Position numbers and translations under genes: made by a program
The notes under the pieces: generated by a model
What the model was told of the DNA's origin: nothing
Database searches by the model: none
The model's input: only the letters and a program-made list of their open reading frames with translations
Shown: piece by piece, positions 34,557-44,609 of the stretch
How the letters are laid out: every line of letters starts with the position of its first letter
Position numbering within the stretch: the first letter of the stretch is position 1
Assembly: GCF_003711515.1 (NCBI RefSeq)
Contig: NW_021167079.1
Coordinates: 857,471-921,470, forward strand
DNA: 64,000 nucleotides
Direction of reading: 5' to 3'
Source: Sodiomyces alkalinus F11
Taxonomy: Eukaryota > Ascomycota > Sordariomycetes > Glomerellales > Plectosphaerellaceae

Positions 34557-35031
34557 TGGGCTTGATTTGATGCCACTGGATGCTACCTTTCTTGTTCTTT
34601 TCTCAACATTTTAGAAAACCGTACATGATCGGGCTGGTTTGACAAATCTGTATTTATTTACTCTTCTCTTGTATATATTTTCTCGAGACGACGTCTCTTT
34701 TTTACTTTGTGGTCTTTTTTGTCTTTAGTCTTCAGAGGCGACCAGCTCGCGCACTCGGAATGGACTTTATGAGTTGATTTACTCATTGATCTTCTTCGAT
34801 AGCCCCCGTTCATTCGCATTGACTTTGGATTTGGCTTGATTGGGGACGTGGTGATTCATTCCATCGACTCCATGTTCCCCTTGGACCGCCTTGTTGAATC
34901 CAGTAGCCTTTACGTTACCCCTGGCTACCGGCGGTGAGCGAGTATCATCTTATTTTAACACTCGTATTCCTTTAGAAGCGACATACCATATTCAAATCCC
35001 TCGCCCCCTTTCCTTCACCTTTTCTTCTTCC
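34557..35031. other. Convergent 3' region
   Basis: 3' flank of the GPI-protein gene and of the minus-strand hypothetical gene. Nothing else seen. Confidence 0.6.
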
Positions 35032-35631
35032 TCACCTCGGCCGCGCAGCCGTCGCCTCCTCCAGCAAAAGCCTACTCAACTCCCTCAACAAATTCCTAAA
35101 CCACTGCCACCGCGGATCCAGCGGCTGCCTCCCCCAATACTTCCTCCACTCCCTAATCCGCCGCCTATGCGCCAGGGGTCCCTCCTTATCCAACCCCTCG
35201 GTGGCCGCATGGGCCCTCACGCACCCCTCGCACTCGAGGAACGCGTCCGGGTCGTCCCAGAACCACTCATCACGGCGAACCATGGCAGCAGCGGCAGCAG
35301 CAGCAGCGGGGCAGATGGGCTCGTGGGTGGCGATGAGGCGGTCGAAGACGCGCGAGACGTCGTCGTCGTAGAGGGCGTACCCGGGGCGCGGGCGGGCGAG
35401 GGGGCAGAGCAGCCAGAACTCGTCGCGCGGGGGCCCGGTGGTGCCGCGGATCTTGTAGGGCGGGATGGCGCGCTGGTCCGGGTGGGCGAGGCAGTAGGGC
35501 CGCGAGGTGGCGGTGTGGAAGCGCAGGTTCCAGAGGCTGTCGTGGAAGTTGCGCTTGTCGAGGGATAGGGTTGTCCAGTGCTCGTTGCCGCAGAGCGCGG
35601 TGGGCCGGACTTTGGCGTACCGGATGCACAT
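35032..35631 (-). CDS. Hypothetical protein (5' end uncertain)
   Basis: 199 residues from the first in-frame ATG (35629-35631). The frame stays open upstream through HNRDETYHQR to a possible acceptor (ggctag) near 35668, so there may be one or more further exons towards 35900, where an unconnected open frame begins MLVYYLPRWLLRR. The C-terminal part looks real: CIRYAKVRPTALCGNEHW, CLAHPDQRAIPPYKIRG, RDEFWLLCPLARPRPGYA, WFWDDPDAFLECEGC, and a basic end. It has several Cys and Trp, an Ala run (residues about 115-123) and no signal peptide or membrane segment. I do not recognise a domain. Confidence 0.6.
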   Translation of the reverse strand: MCIRYAKVRPTALCGNEHWTTLSLDKRNFHDSLWNLRFHTATSRPYCLAHPDQRAIPPYKIRGTTGPPRDEFWLLCPLARPRPGYALYDDDVSRVFDRLIATHEPICPAAAAAAAAMVRRDEWFWDDPDAFLECEGCVRAHAATEGLDKEGPLAHRRRIREWRKYWGRQPLDPRWQWFRNLLRELSRLLLEEATAARPR

Positions 35632-37115
35632 TCTCTGGTGGTATGTTTCGTCCCTGTTGTGTCTAGCCAGAGCCAGCACAGGTCATATAGATATCAGATG
35701 TAGTCCACCTTTGGGAATGTTGTTTCAAGCAATATAGTCGGACGACCAGATGGGTCTTATTCGGTTGAAGTATACTCTTGGGATGTCTTGCAACTTGACG
35801 AGTGAAAGGGCGTGTCTTTGGCGTAGAATACTCTCAACTCGACACTGGAGGACGCTCGCCTTCAATGACTTCTTTTTGACTGTCCTCCTCAGAAGCCAAC
35901 GGGGGAGGTAATACACCAACATCCCATCATTTATATGGCCTCTGGCATCGTTGACTTTGTCTTAGGTGTTCCTTTCTCAGGGGTCGAGTGTTATTCGAGG
36001 TAACGGACTGCATTGCTGGCATTGTAACTGGTATTGGGCCCGTATCTGCTGGCAATAAGAAGAGAGCGAATGTATGAGGCTCCGGTGTCAAGACCGGAAG
36101 GCTTTCATGTAGCCAGCCTATATCTAAAATGTTTCCTCTTCGGAGCCGAGAAGAACCATCTGTATTAAGCAGACGAGATGGTCGTCTTCCCGGTCGTGCA
36201 ACAAGAAACCTCAAGCTCCGTTGCCACCAGGTCATCGTTCGGAATGCGGCGATGCCTTCATCTGTTACTTACATGTAGCCATCTTTGGCCATGACCTTTG
36301 CTGCCTGTCATGATAAACTTGAGTCAAGACTACCTCGCTCTCCTAGTTTGCTTGCAAGTTTGGTTTGCTCTTGGAAAGCTGCATACATGATACAGACTTC
36401 ACGCTGCATACATACTGCAAGATGCCTCTTGATGGGTTGTCCACCTCATGCCAAGATGGACCCTAGCCTCTGACGTCGTACTCCCATCTCTCGTCTCTGA
36501 TCTGCACGATTGCCGGTTGTCCCTGTTCCACGTAGACTTTTCTTATTTTTTTTTTTTTTTCCTTTTTCTTCTCCTCACTGACCGAGATATTGGCGAGCCT
36601 CACGATGTCATGATGCATTATCCTCAAAGTCCTGATCAGCGTTATTACCCCCGTTCATTAAGAGACGTACATACCGTGTAAGTGAGTTCTACCGATCCTT
36701 GGATAAGTGCGCTTGGTGTCTTGTAAAATAAGAGAAAAAAAAAAACATTTCCCCCCTTTTTTTTTTAAAAAAAAAAAAAAAAAAAGGACGACCTCCACCT
36801 TGACCCCTGAATGCGACTTGGACCAAGCTAAATTTCCACTTGGATCGAAAAGGGCCATAATGTCGGCTTTCCTCTTAGTAAGAAAATCACTCAAAGACCC
36901 ATTCCATAGACTTACAAAGGGCGCACTCAACGGCATGAGGAGGGGAAGGGTTAAGAAAGGAATTTCACCCCCCTGCCAAGTGTTCATGTTCATCTCGTTC
37001 AACTCGGCAGCTTAAAAGATCATCGCCATAATTAACGTATTCAACCTTTCAACATCACCTAGACGTCTCACCTCTTACTTATCGAAATCGGCGAGAAATT
37101 ACACGACATCAAACC
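35632..37115. other. Intergenic; may hold 5' exons of the minus-strand gene
   Basis: No firm gene. Poly(T) at 36546-36560 and an A/T foldback at 36752-36785 (T run followed by A run) are the only clear structures. Confidence 0.5.
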
Positions 37116-37886
37116 ATGTCTGCCTCTCAAGACATCCGAATCGAACCCACCACCGAGGAACAGGACTTGCTCGACTCCTTCAACTGCATCTCCAACGCCT
37201 TCGGCACCCAAGCCAACGATGGCATCTGGACACACATGAACCCAGGCTGGGACACCCCGGAAGGCCACGCCCGCTGCGCCGCCCGCCTAGCCGCCCGCCT
37301 GCGCACCATCACCAAAGACCGCAACGGGAGGCCCAACATCGTCTTCCTCAAGGCCACCGTCCCGGACCCCGCGGTCCCCGCCGACGGCAGCGGCGACGCC
37401 AAGCGCATCATCGTCGGCATCGCCACTTGGGTCCAGCTTTCCGTCGTCGAAGGCTACGGCGACCGGCCCGCCGAGGACCTGGCCCAGGCCGTGGACCTCG
37501 AGGATCTCTACCCGGGGAGCGAAGCCGACCAGCGCCTCTGCCGCCAGCTGGACGCGGCGCTGCACGCCGACCGGATTCGCGTCGTCAAGGACAAGGCGGC
37601 GGCCGCTGCGAGTCCGCCCGCGGTCATGGTGCTGGATATGTGCGCCGTGCATTCCGAGTACCAGCGCAGGGGCATCGCCACGCGCCTGGTGCAGTGGGGT
37701 GTCGAGGAGGCCAGGGCGAGGGGAGGGCTCGAGTGCCTCACCGAGGCGTCGTCTATGGGACGGCACGTGTATCTCAGACTCGGGTTCAGGCAGGTGGGAG
37801 AGGAGATGGAGTACGGGACTGTTGATGAGGAGGTTAGGAGCAAACGGACTTTGCCGTCTAATATCTTTATGAGGACGGGTGCTTGA
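37116..37886 (+). CDS. GNAT-family N-acetyltransferase
   Basis: Single exon, 256 residues. Motif A of the acetyl-CoA site is clear: MVLDMCAVHSEYQRRGIATR, in which QRRGIA is the pyrophosphate-binding loop, at about residues 170-189. It is followed by LVQWGVEEARARGGLECLTE and RLGFRQVGE, the usual end of the fold. The central stretch IIVGIATWVQL fits the beta4 strand. There is no signal peptide. The family transfers acetyl from acetyl-CoA to amines of small molecules or proteins; the substrate cannot be told. An insert with GYGDRPAEDLAQAVD between strands is common in fungal members. The gene converges on the DUF4139 gene. Confidence 0.88.
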   Translation: MSASQDIRIEPTTEEQDLLDSFNCISNAFGTQANDGIWTHMNPGWDTPEGHARCAARLAARLRTITKDRNGRPNIVFLKATVPDPAVPADGSGDAKRIIVGIATWVQLSVVEGYGDRPAEDLAQAVDLEDLYPGSEADQRLCRQLDAALHADRIRVVKDKAAAAASPPAVMVLDMCAVHSEYQRRGIATRLVQWGVEEARARGGLECLTEASSMGRHVYLRLGFRQVGEEMEYGTVDEEVRSKRTLPSNIFMRTGA

Positions 37887-38264
37887 GAAATCCCCCTGGG
37901 TAGGACTCGTAAAATGCCACGACGACACCCTCGACGACCAAACCGCCCCGACCCCCCCTTCACCTGGGCCTGCAACGAAGAAGTCCGGATGGGTCGTTGT
38001 GCTTTGTATTTGTACAGGAAATCTACAGGTGTTTGAAAGAACGCAAAGAGAACATTGAGAAACCCACGCCCATATCCCATACTTATCCCGTTTTGATCTT
38101 CATTAGTGCATGCATCTAGTAGTGCACGCATCTCTCTCCATCGGCAGAGTTGTTACCATACCATTATCGAATAACACCACTGTCATCTTCTTCCTCTTTG
38201 CGCCCCAGGTCCTCGTCTCGTCAAACCCTCTTGCTACCGTCACCTGACCTAAAAAGCTCAACAA
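37887..38264. other. Convergent 3' region
   Basis: 377 bases between two convergent stop codons; nothing else seen. Confidence 0.6.
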
Positions 38265-40788
38265 CTAGCATTCCGTGGCACACTCGTTCGGCGGCACGGC
38301 AATCGTATACTCGAGCTCCAGCTTGACCGTCTTGCCCGGGTTCAGCGTGACGTCCCAGCCCACCTCGCCGTCCTTCTTCAGCGACGCCGTGGCCTTCCCC
38401 CAGTCGCCGGGCGGACCGTACGGCACCACGCCGGTACCCGCGCCCGTGCTCGCGCCCGCGCCCGCCAGGCCGTTCGGCCTCGGCCGCAGGACCTCGACCC
38501 GGACCTTGTCGTCCTCCGAAACAGGCACCTGGTCCAGCACCTTCATCTGCACCGGCTTCCCCGCGGCGCGCGTGTTGGAGATGATGGCGACGCGCGTGTA
38601 CAAGGCGTTGTCCTGGCCGCCGAAGAGGCCGGCCTTGGTGCGACGGATCTCGGGCTTGGGGTAGGTCACCTTGACGCCCGGGTCCACGCCCAGGGAGAGC
38701 GTGAAGCTCTCGCCCGGGCTGCAGCGCGGGAGGGAGGTGCGGCCCATGAAGGAGCCGTCGAGGGTCAGGCTGGCGGGACCGCGGAGCAGGGCGATGGTGC
38801 TGCTGTTGCACAGGCGGGCCTGGATGTAGGCCACGGGCTTGTACTTGGCCACGATGGTATGGCTGAAGGCGACGTTGGAGAGCTGGAGGCGGACCATGCG
38901 CTGCTTGGTGGCGGTGGAGCGCGGGGCCAGGGTCTTCACGCCGGGAAGGTCGTACGTCGTGGTCAGGCCCGTCTCCTCGACGAGGGACTCCTGGAATTCG
39001 AGCTCCGGTCGGGGGAAGTTGAGGATGGTGTTTTCGTCTTCGTCACGGCTGCCACCGAAATCGGATGTGGCGAATTCGGCCCGACTCATAGAAGAGCCTT
39101 CGGCGGCGGGGGGCGGAGGGGGGGCCGAGAAGGGGACGGAGGCCCCAAACGCGCGACTGGAAGTTGCGGTGGGAACAGGGCGGGAGGCACCAAACAGGGC
39201 ACCGCCGCTCGGAAGGGGGGGCGGAGGGGGGGCCAAGCCCGTGGGGATAGGAGGAGGAGGCCGAGCTCCCTGTTTCTCCTTCACGCCAGCGTTCTTGGGC
39301 CAGCCAAAAAGAGACCGGCGGGACTTCAAGGGGGCGGCGGCCTGGGACTGGGCGGCATTCACTTTCCGCTTCTGCTCGATTTCCTCGCGGCTGTTGGCCA
39401 GGTCGCTGGTGCTGGTGTTGTTGAGGACGAAGCGGGGGGCGAGCTTGATTCGCCAGGGCTTAAGGGTGGGGATGGCGTCGTTGAGACCGGAGAAGGTGGC
39501 CTGCGAGGTGGAGAGGGTGACCTTGCAGCCGGACCACGTCTCGGATGTGGTGTTGGTGAGCTGGGCGTCGAAGCACAGAGCGGCCGAGTTTGTGGTGGTC
39601 GACAGCTGGAGGTCGTAGCTCGGGGACCAAAAGGCGGAGTGGGTGACGTAGGTGAGGACCAGGTCGCACTGCAGGCCGGCGCTCGTCTCGTCATCGGCCA
39701 AGCCAGCAGCAGCAGCAGCAGAAGCGGCGACTCCGAACTCTTGGGATGGCGACTGGGAGGGCTTGACAAAGGCCGCTTCGCCGGCGAGCGAGCTGCGACG
39801 GGAAGACAGCGGGGTGAAATTGCCGGCATCGAGGGTGATGCGGACGGCGTAGCAGGAGCGCGGCCAGAACCTCTCGCACTCCCCGCGAAGGCGAGCCTTC
39901 TCGCGACGGTGTTCCGCTTTCCGGCGGTTCTTCCTGTCCAGTTCCTTCTGCTTGGCCTTGGCCTCCTGTTGCTTCTTCCGGGCGGCCTTGCGGGCTTCGG
40001 CGTCCCGACGGGCGACGAGGCGTTTCTCCTCGGCGATGAGGCTGTTCAGTTGTTGCGACAAGTCACGCTCTTTGAGGGTGCCCTCCATATGGTCCTGGAA
40101 GACCTTCTCGCGCTCGGCGCGATAGGTGGCCATAAGGTCGGTCATGTCGACGGGGGTCCTGCGATCGAGTTGGGTGGTATAAGCGTCGAGGATCTTGAGG
40201 CGCGAGGCGGCGCTCAGGAGGAGTTCGTTGGCGTTCTTTTGCTGGTCGCGCAAACGTTGCATGTTCTCGCGCACGGCCTGAAGCTCGGGATTACTGTTGT
40301 CATCCCGGCTGCTGCTGCTGCCAAACTCAGTCCTGAAGGCGTCGGGTTCAGTATCCGAGTCATCGTCGGCGTCAGTCTCGTCCTGGTCGAATTCGGGATG
40401 GCACTCTTCAAAAATGTCTCGGTTGGGGAGCAGTTCGACGGCAATGTCGGAGATGACGGCAGATCCGGTGCCCTCTACCTTGACGGATTCCTCGTCGACG
40501 GTGGGGGTGAGACCGAAGACGGTGATTTCGTTGGTGCCGGGCTGTAAGACGGAAAGTCGTTAGTAGGAGACATAATGCGCACAATGGCGCCCGGCGCCAA
40601 GAAAATAAGAAGCGTATGCATGTGAAGAGGGTAGAAAATACTATGGCGGGCGGGCCACTGGGGAATCAACTTACGTGGAGGGAGACGTTCTTGACCTCAC
40701 GGACGACCTGAGCACTGGAGGGGAAGAGGGTGACAGCGCGAGTGCCAAGGTCGCGGACATTGAATTCTTGCTTGTGGATGGTGTCCAT
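38265..40788 (-). CDS. DUF4140/DUF4139 protein (mucoidy-inhibitor-like)
   Basis: Exons 40675-40788 and 38265-40541 (intron gtaagt...tacag, phase 0); 796 residues. The N-terminal part (about 10-110: NVRDLGTRAVTLFPSSAQV, PGTNEITVFGLTP) fits DUF4140. A long basic coiled coil follows (about 120-270, rich in ARRDAEARKAARKKQQE). The C-terminal DUF4139 beta domain starts near LTYVTHSAFWSPSYDLQL and ends with GWDVTLNPGKTVKLELEY. A poly-Pro, Ala-rich insert (PPPPIPTGLAPPPPPLPSGG) interrupts it. The family is conserved in fungi and bacteria; the exact role is unknown. It has no signal peptide or membrane helix, so it is probably cytosolic. Confidence 0.88.
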
Positions 40789-42189
40789 GGTGGGCGGCCC
40801 GGGGGGCGGGGGTGGACGACTGGCAGTGAGACTGCGAGACTGTGAGAGCAACAAGTAGCGCGTCTGCGGTCACGGGATGAGGTGCTGATTCAGTTGTACG
40901 CAGTGTTGGATGGGACGATATGCGTGTCGTGTCCGAAGTAGCGTAGACAGAAGACTCGAAGAGAAGAAAAGAAGCGTTGGAACTTGGAAGACGAAAGGAA
41001 GAAAGAGGCCCGAGGGAGAGGACTCAGAGGAGAAAGGGAAAGGCGCCATCTTAAATTAGCCCGTCTCGTATTCATACAGGCAGCAGCAAAAGAAAAACGC
41101 CAAACGGGATAACATAACCTTTTGGCCTCACAACTCATAAAGTATGTGCACAAGAAGCTCGAGATGGCTGATGGCATGGGTCTTGGTGGTTGACTAGTGG
41201 GCAGTGCCTGTTGAACAGGATACCTTGGCGCCATGTCATGAGCTCCCCTGCTCGTTATATGTGCCCTTGGCAGTTGCCTCAAATCCCCATTTGCTTATTT
41301 GGCAGCCTTGCAGGGGACGCGCAGGGGACCTGCAGAGAACAAGGAACAAGGACCGACCCAAAGAGACGGGATTCTCCCATGGCTTGCAGGGGGGAGGACG
41401 GGCAGGCACCAGTGGTGGTTAGCGGTGGCGTTCATGGAGACTAGGTATCCAGGTTATCGCTGCCTGAAGATAGAAGGCCGACCGTTGGCCATATAGAAAG
41501 GGTGGGAGAGGAGGGAGAGGAAGGAGAGGCCTCCACCTTGATGTGAGCGTTGAGATGAAAATGCGCCTTGTAAGTGGGAAAGGTTGGGAAAGCGAACTGC
41601 AGTGCGGAGTGCGGGGTGAGCAAGGTAGCAAAAATTAGTGGCAAAATTAGTAAAATTGGTAAAATTAGGTTGTAGCTAGCGAGGTTTGGTGGGCGGGCTC
41701 ATAGGGGTAAGGGCTGTTCTTTAGCGACCCAGGCGTGTTTCAGTCCTTAAGAGGCGCTGACTCACACCGCTACGGTGAAGCAAGTATGGATTTGCTTTTG
41801 CCTTTGCTTTTTGCTTTCTCCCAGTCTCACTTTAGGCCGACTCTCACTTAGTCACTCTCTCGCTCTTACTCTCATCCCTTTCTTCCTCACCTTGTCCCTC
41901 ACCAGCAAACCTCGGATCTCCCGTACTATACATTACTTATTTGCCCTCGCAAAGAAACAATATCAAACAAGTGGAAACCATGACTAGAAATAGACATAGA
42001 CAGGCTTCCTTGACCTTCCTCCACGAGCCCGCTGCCTACCTCATTATCCGCTCTACTTAAGATCTTATTCATTTCTCCATCATATCGCAATCTCGGCCTC
42101 GGATGTAAGAGCACGATAAAGTCCAGTGAAAACGGCAAAAATCAGAGGGGAAGAAATAAGAGACCAGGTATAAGATCTCGAGACTGATT
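40789..42189. other. Divergent 5' regions
   Basis: Shared upstream region of two divergent genes. Around 41630-41680 short AAATTAGT / TAAAATTGG words repeat. A T/C-rich stretch lies at 41800-41910. No gene seen. Confidence 0.6.
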
Positions 42190-43488
42190 ATGTTCCACCC
42201 GGTCCCGCCATACGGTCCATACCCAGCATGGCTTCCGCCCTCAGGTCCTTACCCGCCGCATCTCCTCAACGTCTTCACGAACAACAACCATAACGCCCGA
42301 ATCAACCCCAGTAACCACCACATTCCGCAACCGCCGCCGGGCTACGTTGCGTACAACATTCTCCCCATTCCCGGCACCACCTATTCTTACCCACCGCCTC
42401 AGCCGCCCCAACAGGGCCAATCGGGTGCCGGCTCCTTTCCTGGCGTACACTACAACGCCTCTACCCCCTTCCCTTTCCCCAATGCACCTCCTCACTACTC
42501 GATGCCCTCCCAGAACCCTCCTCCTACTGCCTCTGCCCGAGACCGACACCGAGACCGACACCGAGACCGACACCGAGACCCCATCGTCACCGTCCACTTA
42601 GCGACCGGAGGCACTTCCACCGTTCTGTATTCCCACCTGCGTACCCACCTCCCCCGGACCCGCAACAGCATAAGGCGCGGTCGTTTCGGTCGAGAATTCC
42701 GCGTCGCCGACCATCTAGCCGACTACAGCCCGGACCTAGACGTGCGCGGATCCAGGCCCCGATCGGCGGCCCCTCCGATCAACCTGGGCGAGCCTTTCAT
42801 CCAATCGCTCTTCGCCGCCTCAACCTTCCTCTTCCAAAACCTCGACATTCTCGTCAGACACGGCTTCTTCCACCTCTTCGAACGCTTTCGCTTCCTCCTG
42901 TCACATCACCATCATCAGCAACAGCAGCAGCAGCAGCACGCCGCGGGACGAACAACATCCCGCACCCCAGCCACCAGCGCCACCACCGTCCACGACATCT
43001 TCTGGCACCTCTTCTCCCTCTGCTGCCTCCTCGACCGGGATCGCGCCCTGGGATGCTCCCCCGAGCTAGGTTTCGCCGTCGCCAGCTTCGCTCTCGAGCT
43101 GTTGCCCCGCGTGCAGACCCATTGTCGTCCCGAGCTGGACTACGTGCAGTGGATGTTCGTCGGACTGGCCCGCGTCTTCCGGGGGCAGCGAGACCATGCG
43201 CAAGTGGACGTCCTGCGGCGGTTCTGGAACATGATGGCCTTGGAGAACCGCGCCGCCGCCGTCCGTACTATCGTGGGCAGGTTGAGGCTTCGTCGTGATC
43301 CGCCGCGGAGTAATACAAGGAGAATGCGGGCGGCTCTGCGATACCTTGCCGGACGGGGACTCATCGAGCTGCCTGCCATCTTTCCTCCGCGACGTGGGAC
43401 TGATCTGACGGATGCTAATGTCGTAGACTACGAGTCTGACTTTGACTCCGACTCCGATACCTTGTGTGAAAGTTTTTCCACCCCCTGA
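42190..43488 (+). CDS. Hypothetical protein, Pro-rich N-terminus
   Basis: Single exon, 432 residues. The first 110 residues are rich in Pro, Tyr and Asn (FHPVPPYGPYPAWLPPSGP at the start), followed by a DRHR repeat, a basic stretch and a Gln/His run (HHHHQQQQQQQH, about 239-250). The second half looks folded and mostly helical: VHDIFWHLFSLCCLLDRDR, SFALELLPRVQTHCRPELD, WMFVGLARVFRGQRDHA, RRFWNMMALENRAA. It ends in an Asp/Ser-rich tail (DYESDFDSDSDT). There is no signal peptide or membrane helix. Not recognised; restricted to fungi as far as I can judge. The coding look of the C-terminal half (regular hydrophobic spacing, strong codon bias) supports a real gene. Confidence 0.75.
   Translation: MFHPVPPYGPYPAWLPPSGPYPPHLLNVFTNNNHNARINPSNHHIPQPPPGYVAYNILPIPGTTYSYPPPQPPQQGQSGAGSFPGVHYNASTPFPFPNAPPHYSMPSQNPPPTASARDRHRDRHRDRHRDPIVTVHLATGGTSTVLYSHLRTHLPRTRNSIRRGRFGREFRVADHLADYSPDLDVRGSRPRSAAPPINLGEPFIQSLFAASTFLFQNLDILVRHGFFHLFERFRFLLSHHHHQQQQQQQHAAGRTTSRTPATSATTVHDIFWHLFSLCCLLDRDRALGCSPELGFAVASFALELLPRVQTHCRPELDYVQWMFVGLARVFRGQRDHAQVDVLRRFWNMMALENRAAAVRTIVGRLRLRRDPPRSNTRRMRAALRYLAGRGLIELPAIFPPRRGTDLTDANVVDYESDFDSDSDTLCESFSTP
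42537..42582 (+). repeat. Coding 12-bp repeat (DRHR units)
   Basis: Near-perfect units of GACCGACACCGA, giving RDRHRDRHRDRHRD. Confidence 0.9.
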
Positions 43489-43695
43489 TGCTCCATTGTG
43501 GTTCTTGGCTTGATTTTTCTTTTTTTGCCGGGGAAAACGGTACTTTGCCAGTCCTCAACTGTCTCGCTATTTGCGTCAGGGACTCGGGCGGACCAAGGCA
43601 AATCTACAAGCCCAACTCTACAGTGAGCAAAGCAGTTGTCCGTCAACTAACCCACTGACCAGAATCGACCCCCCTCCCCCGTAGAACAACCTAAC

Positions 43696-44609
43696 CTATC
43701 TTAAGAGGAACCCAATATTGGCCTCAGTAAACTCACTGGCCGTCGACCCAGCCTGCACCTCCCCAAACAGATCCGCAAACGCCTTGGACCCACGGTGCGT
43801 CTGCTCGTAAAACTCGCGCGTCGTATACCTCTCAAACGTCCAGACATCCCCCGTCTTTTCGTGTTCCATCACGACGAACGTGGGGCAGCCCTCCTTCTCC
43901 TGCCCCTCCACGTACCGCGCATACTCCTTGAGCCGGTCGCCCGAAACGGGGGAGGAGCCGGACGGGAACTTGTTGATGAGGACCACGCCGACCGGCCGCT
44001 CGACTTGGCCGCCGCGCAGGATGAAGCCGCCGACGGGCTTGAACAGGTCCACGTCGATGGCGCAGAGGTTTTCCTGCTGCACGATGGCGCCCAGGTTCTT
44101 GTACACGTCTGACGTCGCGTGGACGTCGAACAGCGCCGCCTTGGTGGGGTAGCTGCGTGAGGGTGCCAGTCAGTAAGTGAAGTCGGTCAGTCAGTCAGGA
44201 GTTCAGGACTCGGCGCGTTTCGAGAACCTGGTCGGACGCATGTGGTCTTGACTCTTTGCCTAGTCTTGTCTAGAGCGCCACGTTTAGATGTCTAGGGGGC
44301 GGGGGTTTCCTTACGCCTCGAAGCCGTAGAGACTGTGGTCGTCCTCTGACGTGCTGTTGAAGAAGTAATAGCTCAGGGTATCGGGCTCACTCTCCTTGCA
44401 GTGGGTGGCCAAGGGAGGGAAGATCTCAAGAAACTATACACGGGGTTCATCTTAGCAGCTGGGTCATACAAGAGTCCAACGGTGCAAACCACGTTGAGCG
44501 GCGAAAGCAGGCAACGAGATCTGGTCGTACGTACGCGACTCCGGGCCGATGGAGTGGTCGTGCTGACGTGTGCGATGACTAGATGAGGGGGAAGAGGTGA
44601 GGCGGCCAT
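43696..44609 (-). CDS. ABM-fold (antibiotic biosynthesis monooxygenase-like) protein, apparent frameshift
   Basis: Exons 44315-44609 and 43696-44152 (intron gtaagg...cgcag splits an Ala codon). The product begins MAASPLPPHLVIAHV. The segment VVCTVGLLYDPAAKM is followed, in another frame, by FLEIFPPLATHCKESEPDTL and SYYFFNSTSEDDHSLYGFEA, then YPTKAALFDVHATSDVYKNL. These are the strand-helix elements of the dimeric alpha/beta-barrel ABM fold. One base seems to be missing near 44440: the exon total (752 nt) is one short of a multiple of three. No intron of plausible length fixes this. The C-terminal half (from DVYKNL, 136 residues) reads on with GGFILRGGQVERPVGV and EHEKTGDVWTFERYT. It is either a recent pseudogene or a sequencing error. 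The role is unknown; the family includes heme- or quinone-related oxygenases and others. Confidence 0.72.

Noticed and set aside
36752..36785. T-run/A-run foldback as a terminator or transposon end
   Set aside because: A simple T8-A20 type tract; no target duplication or coding partner around it.
38859..40547. 562-codon plus-strand frame
   Set aside because: Antisense to the DUF4139 exon; no domain and shadow composition.
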